Of a stretch of DNA of 64,000 bases, positions 26,648 to 34,998 are shown in pieces. The stretch's first letter is position 1. Each line of letters opens with the position of its first letter. This stretch comes from Methylobacter sp. GTDB lineage: Bacteria; Pseudomonadota; Gammaproteobacteria; Methylococcales; Methylomonadaceae. The notes beneath the pieces were generated by a model, which did no database searches, was not told where the DNA came from, and saw nothing but the letters and a program-made list of their open reading frames with translations. The stretch spans positions 1 through 64,000 of the forward strand of contig JAURZV010000106.1 of the NCBI GenBank assembly GCA_030653175.1, read 5' to 3'. The translations under genes and the position numbers were made by a program.

Positions 26648-27958
26648 ATGGAACTCAACGCAAGCAATTTTTTTAAAAAAGATATATGGCTATTACACGA
26701 GGATAAACTTCCGCCATTTAAAGCAAAAATAATCAAAGCGCTAAAAATATTAATGTTATCTGCCCAGGGTTTCTCTCGCGATTTGTGTTCGCTAAGGGCA
26801 TCTGCATTAACGCTTTATACTCTATTGTCGATAGTGCCTGTCATCGCCATGCTGTTTGGTATCGCCAAGGGTTTCGGCCTTGAGAAAATGATGAAGCAAC
26901 AATTAATAGAAAAAATACCTAGTCAGGAAACTATGGTATTGCAATTAATCAGTTTTGCACAAAATCTGCTGGACAGTACTCAAGGAGAGATTGTGGCCGG
27001 GACTGGTATTATTATCCTGTTCTGGACCATTATTAATGTAATTAGCGATATAGAACAATCATTTAACTACATCTGGAAAGTAGCTCAAGGTAGATCAATA
27101 AGCCGTAAATTCAGCGATTATTTGTCTCTAATGTTGTTGGCTCCGATTATATTAATAACTTCAGGCAGCATTACAGTCTTTCTCAAAACCCAGCTAACTT
27201 GGTTAATAAATGCTATTCAGTTGCCGGGAATTGGCGATGGGCTGGTCATTAGGGCGCTAAGCTTGTTGCCTTTGGTGCTTATGACAGGACTGTTTGCCTT
27301 TACGTTTATTTTTATGCCTAACCGTAAAATCAATTACAAGGCCGGCATAATTGCCGGTATTGTTACAGCTATTATGTATGATCTGGCGCAGTGGGCTTAT
27401 TTAAGTTTGCAGATTGGTGTGTCGGCTTATAATGCAATTTACGGCAGTTTTGCAGCATTACCCTTATTTGTCGCCTGGTTACAAATCGCCTGGATGATTG
27501 TCTTATTCGGTTGTGAAATAGCTTTTTTTTTGCAGAACTATGAAAATTATCAGCACAGCAACGAGTTTTCTAACTTAAGCTTTTCCCTGAAAAAAGTTAT
27601 TGCACTGCAAATTACTCATTTAATCATTAAGAATTTTATTCCCATGAATAATCCCTTAACAGCAGCCCAAATAGCTAAAGAACTGGCTGTCCCGATAGCC
27701 ATTATTCAATCGATTTTATTAAAGTTAATGGCAAGCCATATTATTGTCGAGTTTAAAAATAAGGACGAATATGAGGTTTACCAGCCTGCGGTCGATATCA
27801 ATATACTCACTATTGCTTATGTTGTTAATGCATTGGAACAATGCGGGCAAAACCATTTGCCGGGTATCAATCAAGAACAGCTGTTTGTGAATATCGTCAA
27901 TAATTTCAGGAAATTGATCGAAGCCTCTGAACAAGATCGCTTATTGAAAGATATCTAG
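26648..27958 (+). CDS. YihY/BrkB family inner membrane protein with C-terminal winged-helix-like domain
   Basis: A 436-residue protein. The first 300 residues hold six membrane helices of the YihY/BrkB (formerly RNase BN) family, with motifs SLRASALTLYTLLSIVPVIA, IEQSFNYIWKV, FMPNRKINYKAGIIAGI and YGSFAALPLFVAWLQIAWMI. The remaining 110 residues look like a winged-helix domain (NPLTAAQIAKELAVPIAIIQ, then LLKLMASHIIVEF). The function of the family is not settled; it is not RNase BN. The 941-residue helicase gene follows 96 bases downstream on the same strand, possibly co-transcribed. Confidence 0.85.
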   Translation: MELNASNFFKKDIWLLHEDKLPPFKAKIIKALKILMLSAQGFSRDLCSLRASALTLYTLLSIVPVIAMLFGIAKGFGLEKMMKQQLIEKIPSQETMVLQLISFAQNLLDSTQGEIVAGTGIIILFWTIINVISDIEQSFNYIWKVAQGRSISRKFSDYLSLMLLAPIILITSGSITVFLKTQLTWLINAIQLPGIGDGLVIRALSLLPLVLMTGLFAFTFIFMPNRKINYKAGIIAGIVTAIMYDLAQWAYLSLQIGVSAYNAIYGSFAALPLFVAWLQIAWMIVLFGCEIAFFLQNYENYQHSNEFSNLSFSLKKVIALQITHLIIKNFIPMNNPLTAAQIAKELAVPIAIIQSILLKLMASHIIVEFKNKDEYEVYQPAVDINILTIAYVVNALEQCGQNHLPGINQEQLFVNIVNNFRKLIEASEQDRLLKDI

Positions 27959-28054
27959 TGCCAGTCATGTTGAAACGAAGCGATAGAATGAAATATCATT
28001 CAGGCCTATTTTTTAACCGCTACCGCAATGCAATAGTTATTACAAAGAGCATTT

Positions 28055-30880
28055 ATGAAAGTCCTTTTATATAACGAACTCAATCCTAAAACTATTCCCG
28101 GCTTCGCCAAGCTGCAAAAATACTTGCAAGACGATGACTTCAAATCGGCGGAAGTCAAAAAAGTCGGCGACAACCTGTACAGGGCCAGGCTTAATCAACG
28201 CGATCGCTTGTTGTTTTCGATTTATCAACATCAGCAACAAAACTATGCGTTGATTCTGGAATTTATCAAAAACCACGCTTACCAGAACTCGCGTTTTTTG
28301 CGTCAGGTCAGCAGTATCGATGAAGATAAAATTCCTGTCGTACTCAAGCCCGATGAAATCAATGAAAAAGAGCTGGTTTATCTCAATCCCGGCCACAACT
28401 CATTTAACCTGCTGGATAAAATCATCTCGTTTGATGAGCGCCAACAGTCGATTTACGACTTGCAACCGCCGCTGATTGTCATCGGTTCGGCCGGCAGCGG
28501 CAAGACGGCCCTGACGCTGGAAAAAATGAAACAGGCTGTGGGCGATGTGCTGTATGTGACCCAGTCGGCCTATCTGGTTAAAAATTCCCGTGATTTGTAT
28601 TACGCACACCATTACGATAACCCTGATCAACAGATCGATTTTTTATCGTTCCAGGAGTTTTTGGAGAGTATCCGGGTACCGGCGGGTAGGCCGGTTACCT
28701 TCCAGGCTTTCCAACAGTGGTTTAGTCGCTACCGCCAAGGCCAAATAAAAGATGCGCACAAACTGTTTGAGGAGTTTCGCGGCGTTATCACCGGGCCTGC
28801 CACCGATAAAAGCTGGTTAAGCCGTGAAGACTACCTGAATCTGGGCGTTAAAGAATCGATCTTTTTAGGCGAAGAACGCGATGCGGTGTACGACGTTTTT
28901 GAAAAATACCTGAGCTTTTTACAGGACCAGCAGCTTTACGACAGCAACATCGTCAGTCATCAGTATTTGCAGCATGCTCAACCTGGTTACGATTTTGTCG
29001 TTGTCGATGAAGTGCAGGATTTAACCAATATCCAGCTTTATTTGATTATCAAATCGCTGCGTCAGGCTCAGGATTTTATCTTGTGCGGCGATTCCAATCA
29101 GATTGTACATCCCAACTTCTTTTCCTGGTCGAAAGTGAAAAGCCTGTTTTACCGGCAGGAGGATTTGCAAACCTCGGACGAATTGATCCGAATTTTAAAT
29201 ACCAATTACCGTAATTCGCCGCAAGTTACCGATATTGCCAACAAGATTCTGAAAATCAAAAACCAGCGCTTCGGCTCCATCGATAAAGAAAGCCATTATC
29301 TGGTGGAAAGCAACGGACACACTCAGGGCGAAGTGTTGTTTTTGCAGGATACTGCGTCCATTCGTCAGGAGCTGGACAGCAAAACCAAAGCCTCCACGCT
29401 GTTTGCGGTCATCGTCATGACGGTCGACCAAAAACCGGCGGCGCAGCAGCATTTCAGCACGCCGTTGGTATTCACCATCCAGGAAGCCAAAGGGCTGGAA
29501 TACGAAAACATCATCCTCTACAACTTCCTGAGCCAGGAAGAAGCCCGCTACCGCGAAATCAGCAAAGGCGTCAGTGCTGCGGATTTGGAACAGGACATTA
29601 AATATGCCCGCGCCAAGGATAAAACCGACAAATCGCTGGAAGTCTACAAGTTCTATATCAACGCCCTATACGTTGCGATAACGCGGGCCGTTAAAAACCT
29701 GTACTGGATTGAAAGCAGCCCCAAACAACCCTTGCTGGATCTGCTGGGTCTGCGCGACGCCCAGAGCAGCCTGCAACTCGCCAACCAAAATTCCAGCCTG
29801 GATGCCTGGCGTCAGGAAGCGCATAAGCTGGAACTGCAAGGCAAACAAGAGCAGGCCGAGCGGATTCGCAGCGAAATCCTCAAACAAAAAACGCCGGACT
29901 GGCAGGTTATTACTGCTGCGACACTGGCCGAGCTGAAACGTAAAGCCCTTGAAGGCAATGATAAGAACGCCAAGATGACTTTGTTTGAGTACGGTTTGGT
30001 TTATGAAGATCGCGACATCATCAACAGCCTGCTGAAAGCCGAGTTTAAAGCCGCAAAACACCCGGACAAAGGCTTGCAGTTGCTGCAACAAAAGCACTAC
30101 AGCGCCTACAGCTTTAAAAAACCCGATGCCGTACTCAAACAAGTTAATCAATACGGCCCGGATTTTCGCAATATCTTCAATCAAACGCCGTTAATGGTAG
30201 CGGCCTGGATGGGCAATACCGAGGTTATCAAGGCGCTGTTTGAGCTGGGCGCCGACACCGAAAAAGTCGACGGCAACGGATTGACCGCCTTTCAAATCGC
30301 GCTGGCGCAAACGGAGCGTAGCGACACCTACGCCAAAAAGAAATTGGCCGATATTTACGAACAGCTGGAACCCACCAGCATGAGTATCCAGGTTGATGGT
30401 CGCCTGATCAAACTCGACAAGCACAGTATGGAGTTTTTCATGCTTAACCTGATGATCGCGCTGTTTTACCGGGTGATGCCGAAAAAGATGACCTATCGGC
30501 TCGACGGTTTTGCCACCCAGGACTTTATCGATGCCGTGCAACACATCCCCGACAGTATTCTCCCTGAACGGCGCAAACAACGGGCTTATCTGTCCAGCAT
30601 TCTGTCCAAAAACGAAATCGGCAAAGACGACAAACACAACCGCAAACTGTTCTATCGAGTGCGGCACGGCGCTTATATTTTCAATCCCAGGCTGGCGCTT
30701 AAAGTGGAAGACGAATGGGTTAATATTTATGACTTGTTGTCGATTGACAGGCTGGCGCCGAGCTACGAAGAGAAGCAGGACTGGTGGTATCGTGATTTCA
30801 ACGAGTATGCCGAAAAGAAAATGGCCGCTTGCAAAGAGTTATTGAAACAGTTGATTGCAGAAAAAAACCAATTGAGTTAA
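28055..30880 (+). CDS. Fusion of RelE/ParE-like domain, UvrD-type SF1 helicase, ankyrin repeats and wHTH
   Basis: A 941-residue protein with four parts. Residues 1-85 resemble a RelE/ParE toxin fold (NLYRARLNQRDRLLFSIYQH, then ALILEFIKNHAYQNSRFL). Residues 125-560 are a UvrD/Rep helicase: Walker A GSAGSGKTAL (144-153), Walker B FVVVDEVQDLT (314-324), LCGDSNQIVHP (343-353), NYRNSPQVTDIA (384-395), FTIQEAKGLEYENIILYN (473-490) and YVAITRAVKNLYW (539-551). A charged coiled region leads to one or two ankyrin repeats (TPLMVAAWMGNTEVIKALFE, 711-730). The end (about 795-885) looks like a winged helix (KLFYRVRHGAYIFNPRL). No signal or membrane segment is seen. Toxin, helicase and ankyrin on one chain suggest genome defence or conflict; that role is inference. 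Confidence 0.8.
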   Translation: MKVLLYNELNPKTIPGFAKLQKYLQDDDFKSAEVKKVGDNLYRARLNQRDRLLFSIYQHQQQNYALILEFIKNHAYQNSRFLRQVSSIDEDKIPVVLKPDEINEKELVYLNPGHNSFNLLDKIISFDERQQSIYDLQPPLIVIGSAGSGKTALTLEKMKQAVGDVLYVTQSAYLVKNSRDLYYAHHYDNPDQQIDFLSFQEFLESIRVPAGRPVTFQAFQQWFSRYRQGQIKDAHKLFEEFRGVITGPATDKSWLSREDYLNLGVKESIFLGEERDAVYDVFEKYLSFLQDQQLYDSNIVSHQYLQHAQPGYDFVVVDEVQDLTNIQLYLIIKSLRQAQDFILCGDSNQIVHPNFFSWSKVKSLFYRQEDLQTSDELIRILNTNYRNSPQVTDIANKILKIKNQRFGSIDKESHYLVESNGHTQGEVLFLQDTASIRQELDSKTKASTLFAVIVMTVDQKPAAQQHFSTPLVFTIQEAKGLEYENIILYNFLSQEEARYREISKGVSAADLEQDIKYARAKDKTDKSLEVYKFYINALYVAITRAVKNLYWIESSPKQPLLDLLGLRDAQSSLQLANQNSSLDAWRQEAHKLELQGKQEQAERIRSEILKQKTPDWQVITAATLAELKRKALEGNDKNAKMTLFEYGLVYEDRDIINSLLKAEFKAAKHPDKGLQLLQQKHYSAYSFKKPDAVLKQVNQYGPDFRNIFNQTPLMVAAWMGNTEVIKALFELGADTEKVDGNGLTAFQIALAQTERSDTYAKKKLADIYEQLEPTSMSIQVDGRLIKLDKHSMEFFMLNLMIALFYRVMPKKMTYRLDGFATQDFIDAVQHIPDSILPERRKQRAYLSSILSKNEIGKDDKHNRKLFYRVRHGAYIFNPRLALKVEDEWVNIYDLLSIDRLAPSYEEKQDWWYRDFNEYAEKKMAACKELLKQLIAEKNQLS

Positions 30881-31203
30881 GCGGGGCTACGTGACTTTCA
30901 AAAATGCATAATACAAGACCCCGTGCTTTGACCCAATCGGGCGTAAAAAATCCCCGCGTGGAAAAGTCCGGGCGGGAATCAGATTAGAGAGTGTGAAAGT
31001 ATTGTAAAAGTCGCCTTATAAATGTTTATTGTTTTTTAAGTCATTGATTTTTAGCTGAGTGCTGGAGTACAAACCTAGGTTTGTACTCCAAATTCTTAAT
31101 ACTTCCACACTCTCGATTTAGCTCATCCCGCGATCATGGCGGATTGCTGGCGCGAATATTCCTTACAGCGTTAAGACCGGCAAGCTCCTATAATACCCGC
31201 CTA
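30881..31203. other. Spacer with nested palindromes
   Basis: No gene is supported. A GC-rich imperfect hairpin (CCCCGCG...CGGGCGGG) near 30952-30976 may end the helicase transcript. A nested inverted repeat occupies 30987-31114. Confidence 0.45.
30987..31114. repeat. Nested inverted repeat with a perfect 28-bp central palindrome
   Basis: Outer arms GAGAGTGTGAAAGTATT (30987-31003) and its reverse complement with one mismatch (31098-31114) enclose a perfect palindrome at 31063-31090 (TGGAGTACAAACCT followed by its reverse complement). The layout resembles a small non-coding mobile element or a cruciform site. Confidence 0.6.
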
Positions 31204-31425
31204 TCAGCTACCAAACCGTTCCAGCCAAACACTTGTGTAAGGAAATTTACGAAATAGCACCCGATAAAAATTTTCTTCGATACGCAAATGCCCATAAGGA
31301 TTACGAAGTGCAGCTGCATCGGCAGCACGGGCGAACTCAAATCCAAGCCCCAGTGCTTTTGACTCATACCAAGCCTGTGTTTCCAGAAGCTCTTGCTCAG
31401 CCTCTGGACGAAGCACCACCAACAT
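31204..31425 (-). pseudogene. ParE/RelE-type toxin gene with missing C-terminus
   Basis: A 73-residue product. It begins like a plasmid-stabilisation ParE toxin (VVLRPEAEQELLETQAWYES, then GLGFEFARAADAA, RNPYGHLRIEENFYRVLFRKF). After that point the usual final strands with the catalytic/structural YYRI...H region are replaced by PYTSVWLERFGS and a stop. The family is usually about 95 residues, so this toxin is truncated by about 25 and is probably inactive. Its start overlaps the stop of the antitoxin gene. Confidence 0.65.
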
Positions 31426-31655
31426 CAGGGTTGTTCAGAAAACGGCTTGGCTCGAACCAGTTCCCAAGGAACAGCAGGAGAAGGATCGGCGTGGTGTGCG
31501 GCAACACGACGATGCAACTTGGCCTTTTGAGTTTGAGACAATCCAAGGGTATCAGGCGCCGCCGCTACAATGCTATCCCATATGTCTTCGACGAGCCGGA
31601 TGCGTTCGGAAACAGACAGCTTCATGTATTCAGTGGCGCCTGTACAAGTATGCAT
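31425..31655 (-). CDS. Addiction-module antitoxin (TIGR02574-type)
   Basis: A small protein with the helical core KLSVSERIRLVEDIWDSIVA, followed by the typical tail (QTQKAKLHRRVAAHHADPSP, then PWELVRAK). The normal family start (a helix before LSVSERI) is poorly preserved. The start is uncertain: ATG 31655 gives MHTCTGATEY before the core, ATG 31625 begins directly at MKLSV. It overlaps the truncated toxin gene, so the pair is a decayed type II module. Confidence 0.6.
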   Translation of the reverse strand: MHTCTGATEYMKLSVSERIRLVEDIWDSIVAAAPDTLGLSQTQKAKLHRRVAAHHADPSPAVPWELVRAKPFSEQP

Positions 31656-31849
31656 GGCCGTATTATAAATCAAGGCTAAAAATTTAAGGAAAGCGATCCT
31701 GCCTAAAGAAAAGCTTAGTCGGCATAGATATGCCGACTTTTCCATGCCACGCAAGACCTACGCTAATCATCAATCAATGGTTAAAATGATTCAAAAATCG
31801 TAACTACTCCCCCCTTTTTTAACCGCAAAGCCGATTCTTACCGTCCAAA

Positions 31850-31877
31850 GCAGGGGCGACAGACCGGTCGCCCCTGC
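31850..31877. repeat. Imperfect palindrome of the GGGGCGACCGG family
   Basis: GCAGGGGCGAC and GTCGCCCCTGC are separated by AGACCG. It is related to the perfect palindrome at 4318-4345. Confidence 0.65.
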
Positions 31878-32007
31878 AAGACTCCAGAAAGCATGCTATC
31901 GGAGTTCAAAGCTGGCTTTGAACATTACAGAAGCGAACATTAGATAGGGTGAGTAGTTACAGGGTAAGTTCTTTATATTTCAGTTTATCAGTGTGCATCT
32001 TCACGCG

Positions 32008-32030
32008 GGACGGGGTTTGCAACCCCGTCC
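32008..32030. repeat. Palindrome GGACGGGGTTTGCAACCCCG family, copy 1
   Basis: GGACGGGGTT and AACCCCGTCC pair around TGC. Copy 2 is at 48943-48967 with a changed but still paired stem (GGGGCGGGGTT / AACCCCGCCCC), and both are followed by a CGTTTTG-like string. Confidence 0.65.
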
Positions 32031-32284
32031 AGAGCGTTTTGACGCTGCCGCTATCTTTGAACCATGCGAGAAACTCCGCGGACGGGGGGTAACATATCCC
32101 TTACGGCTTTCTGGCCTCATTCGAGAACACTTCACTTCCTTCAGTACATCCTATCGTGCTTGGTAGAAAAAACAGGTCATGTTAGTGTTCATCCCGTATT
32201 TCTATTACGCTGTATACGGGCTACTTGCTTTTAGTGATTTCGCCCTTATGTGTTTGTTACCTGTAAATAGGATGGTAGGTTCCG

Positions 32285-33493
32285 ATGCTCTGTTCTGAAC
32301 AAAACTGTTTTGTGTGTCTACACTGCGGGCACGTCCAGTATGCTGTTGATGTAGTGCAAGGCAGGAAAAAAGACGAGGTTCGGGGGCGTTGCTTGCAATG
32401 CAAAACGTGGATTCCCCTTCAGCTTCCGTCAATCCGCAAGAAACTGGTGTATCTGGATCAATCGTTCTTGTCGGATATATATTGTGCTGCAAACGATAAG
32501 GGAATCGAAAAGCGTCTTCTTCGCAAGCTCCAGGAACTGAAACGGGTGCAGAGGATTTTTCTGGTAGTCTCAGATATCCATAGCATCGAGACATCGGCCA
32601 TCCCCGATAAATACGCGGAAAAGAGGACAAAGCTTTGGCAGTTCCAGAATACTCTAGCTAACGGGAATATCGCTGGCAACTTCTACGACATCTTTACTGC
32701 CCAGACCCGACGAATGCTCGCCGAGCATGATGACACTGATCCCTTCCCTTTTACCGATATCGGACTTCACGATCCACATAGGTGGCAGGTTGGGATAAAT
32801 GTTGTGCCTACGAACTCCTGGCGACTAAGGTTGCATCGCGCTTATACGCCTCCTCGTGACGAGATAAACGAAAAATTTCTCAATATCATTGATCGGCAAG
32901 TCGAGAATATACCGGACTGCCGTGGGGTTCGCGATTGTCTAAACCACGTTCTCGGGCTTTGGCGCAAAGACATTCAACAGGGGATTGATGCCTACCAGCA
33001 ACAAAGTGACTTACAGCTGCTAATGAAACAGTATGTCGAAGCACTCGAAACTGGACATACACCCGTCATCCAAGTCCCGCAATTGCCCGATGACGCCCCG
33101 TTTCGCCGTATTGTCGGCGATGTTATTGAAGGACTGGATGAAACGACTGCACTCCAGCGATGGTTGAGGTTGATGAAAAAAAATCAAATTTGCCCGTCCT
33201 TGCGGATTCGAGCGGCTATTGAGGCAGAACTGCTCTGGATCCGATGGCAAGGACATCGATCCAACCCCAAAAAATTCAATGAGAACTTCGGCCTATCTCG
33301 CCAAAATGATGTTGACCACGTCTCCGCGTTTGTGCCCTACGTGGACGCGCTGACGACTGATGGGGACATGCACAATCTTTGCAAGCACGAGGTTGTGGCT
33401 GAAGAACTGGCACGATTCCCTGCCAAGATTTTTTCCAAAAAGAATTACGACGAGTTTGAAGTTTGGCTGGATACATTGCTGGCAGCCAAGTAG
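32285..33493 (+). CDS. Zinc-ribbon plus PIN-like domain protein, possible ribonuclease
   Basis: A 402-residue protein. The N-terminus has two CxxC pairs (CLHCGHVQYA at residues 11-20 and CLQCKTWIP from 36), a zinc ribbon. A segment follows that resembles the first strand of a PIN-like nuclease (KKLVYLDQSFLSDIY, Asp58). Near the C-terminus is a matching acidic segment (VDHVSAFVPYVDALTTDGDM) like the last active-site strand. The middle 230 residues are helical. I know no named family. No neighbour on the same strand is close. It lies among toxin-antitoxin modules, so a role in RNA cleavage during defence is possible. Confidence 0.55.
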   Translation: MLCSEQNCFVCLHCGHVQYAVDVVQGRKKDEVRGRCLQCKTWIPLQLPSIRKKLVYLDQSFLSDIYCAANDKGIEKRLLRKLQELKRVQRIFLVVSDIHSIETSAIPDKYAEKRTKLWQFQNTLANGNIAGNFYDIFTAQTRRMLAEHDDTDPFPFTDIGLHDPHRWQVGINVVPTNSWRLRLHRAYTPPRDEINEKFLNIIDRQVENIPDCRGVRDCLNHVLGLWRKDIQQGIDAYQQQSDLQLLMKQYVEALETGHTPVIQVPQLPDDAPFRRIVGDVIEGLDETTALQRWLRLMKKNQICPSLRIRAAIEAELLWIRWQGHRSNPKKFNENFGLSRQNDVDHVSAFVPYVDALTTDGDMHNLCKHEVVAEELARFPAKIFSKKNYDEFEVWLDTLLAAK

Positions 33494-33728
33494 ATACTGT
33501 GCGTACCTTCACGGCCATACAGCGGGTAAATAGTAACCAGCGAAAACTTCTCCAGGCTACTGATTAGTTGCATAAGAACTGTAGGGTGGATTCGCCGTAA
33601 GGCAATCCGCCGCAACTTCGGTAGGCTGATGTCGGCGTTGTGCGTGTGTGACGGTTTGCTCGGCAACTGCACCTGCGTTGCTTTACCTCCTGCATCCATC
33701 CAGTCGTATCGCGAAACCATCCTACGAG
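33494..33728. repeat. REP-like palindrome copy 3 and inverted 49-bp repeat
   Basis: At 33585-33611 is the third GGTGGATTCGCCG palindrome. At 33659-33706, inverted, is the repeat also found in the yncE-like gene and at 21881-21929; it starts CTCGGCAACTGC and ends CCATCCAGTCG. The spacer holds no gene. Confidence 0.7.
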
Positions 33729-33968
33729 CTAATCGGCTAAAAGAACCGAGCGGTCATAGAGGGTTTCCGGGGCGATGTCCAAGTCGCCCGGCCAACATAC
33801 GGTATCCAATGCAACAAAGGCTTGTTTAAATAAAGAGATGTCCTGCAAGCGCGTAAATGCGCCACGATTCAGGTAGGGGCGAGCATCAAACAAGCGATGA
33901 TCTCCGGTATTAAACCAGAGCTCCAGGGAATAATCCTCACGGGGTACTACACGAATGACTGCTTCCAT
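33729..33968 (-). CDS. DUF2442 domain protein
   Basis: A 79-residue protein with the DUF2442 pattern: VIRVVPREDYSLELWFNTGDH near the start, FDARPYLNRGAF, and the end VCWPGDLDIAPETLYDRS. DUF2442 genes usually pair with DUF4160 genes and behave like toxin-antitoxin partners, but activity is unproven. Here the DUF4160 partner upstream is only a remnant (33977-34120). Confidence 0.75.
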   Translation of the reverse strand: MEAVIRVVPREDYSLELWFNTGDHRLFDARPYLNRGAFTRLQDISLFKQAFVALDTVCWPGDLDIAPETLYDRSVLLAD

Positions 33969-33976
33969 GATGATGC

Positions 33977-34120
33977 CTAGCGCAAGGGATCAATGGCAAA
34001 AGGTGTTTGACCATTAACGGCCAGCTCCCAATCCGCAAGCAAGGATTCGCGGTGAATTTCAATCCATGCCTGAACGAGTCGAACTTTTGTCACAGGAGTT
34101 TCTCCACTTTTGGCTTTATT
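33977..34120 (-). pseudogene. DUF4160 C-terminal remnant
   Basis: The minus strand encodes TPVTKVRLVQAWIEIHRESL followed by LADWELAVNGQTPFAIDPLR and a stop at 33977-33979. This matches the end of DUF4160 proteins (helix with HRE-x-LL-x-DW). No start or N-terminal beta-sheet part is found before the vapC stop at 34128. It is a truncated partner of the adjacent DUF2442 gene. Confidence 0.6.
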
Positions 34121-34127
34121 CCTGACC

Positions 34128-34484
34128 TTACAACTTCACGGCAAGTTTTTTGTCCAGCGTTAATAGTTTAATGTTATGCGCAGTGGCCGTGGCGGCGATT
34201 ATGGCATCGGGTAATTTGACGCGGTGTTGATGTCTAAATTGTATCGTTAAATCTTCAATCAACGGACTAATCGCTAAATGCGTCATCCGATCCAATAGAC
34301 GGTTGATGGCCTGTTCCTCATCCACAGTCAAATCTGGGTAACTCAACAATTCCATCCGAGTGATGGCGCTAAATCCGCAAGCAGGCAGATTGATGCCGTT
34401 TAAAATAGAGATAGCTTCGTCATTGCCTTTAAGTAAGCCGATGATGGTATTGGTATCAAGCAGATAGCTAAGACCATTCATCAC
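34128..34484 (-). CDS. vapC: VapC-type PIN-domain toxin
   Basis: A 118-residue PIN-domain ribonuclease. The acidic active-site residues are visible: Asp in YLLDTNTIIGLL, Glu in RMELLSYP, Asp in KLPDAIIAATA and Asp in LLTLDKKL. VapC toxins usually cut tRNA or rRNA. Its start overlaps the preceding antitoxin gene by 17 bases, the normal arrangement. The module appears intact. Confidence 0.85.
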   Translation of the reverse strand: MMNGLSYLLDTNTIIGLLKGNDEAISILNGINLPACGFSAITRMELLSYPDLTVDEEQAINRLLDRMTHLAISPLIEDLTIQFRHQHRVKLPDAIIAATATAHNIKLLTLDKKLAVKL

Positions 34485-34710
34485 GCATCGCCTGTTGAAT
34501 CTCTAGTGGGTTGCCGTTGAATGAAGGGGAGTTTTTGAGTATCCCGGCAAAGTCGGTAACTAATTCAGACGGCGCGGTATGATGGGTTTGTTGGGTGTTG
34601 CGATAGACCAGCGCCAGATTTTTTAATAATTGCGCCGGGCTAATATGCTCATGCTCTGCCAATTCTTTAAGTAGAACAGCCGTTTCATCGTCTAATTCTA
34701 AGGTCGCCAT
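34468..34710 (-). CDS. vapB: VapB-type antitoxin
   Basis: An 80-residue protein with an N-terminal beta strand and helix (MATLELDDETAVLLKELAEH) like ribbon-helix-helix antitoxins. A C-terminal acidic/aromatic tail (DFAGILKNSPSFNGNPLEIQ) probably wraps the toxin. It overlaps vapC. GAGGATATAAACC precedes the ATG. It should repress its own operon. Confidence 0.75.
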   Translation of the reverse strand: MATLELDDETAVLLKELAEHEHISPAQLLKNLALVYRNTQQTHHTAPSELVTDFAGILKNSPSFNGNPLEIQQAMRDEWS

Positions 34711-34998
34711 GGTTTATATCCTCTTTTAAAATTTGCAGCTTATGCTTCATCACTGGGAAAAGTAAAATTTTCTTCAAATTCGCGCAGGTCTTTTTAGCTG
34801 TCCAGCATAATTGCCCGGTTGCAAATCAGGGCTTTTTAATAACTTGATTAGCCATGATCGCCTGTTGAAACTTTCTAAAATCATAATTTAAAAACGAATC
34901 ATCAGTTAATGTAATTTCGAAATGATGCGCTTATTTTTATCTAAGCCATGCCTTGCTGCTACAATGCGCCTATCTTAAACTGCATAAGAACCGAACAA

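Larger units (their letters stand above)
31755..32284. other. Gene-free stretch of about 530 bases with two palindromes
   Basis: No gene is supported. It contains the CGACCGG-family palindrome at 31850-31877 and a GGGGTTTGCAACCCC palindrome at 32008-32030 that has a close relative at 48943-48967. Confidence 0.45.
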
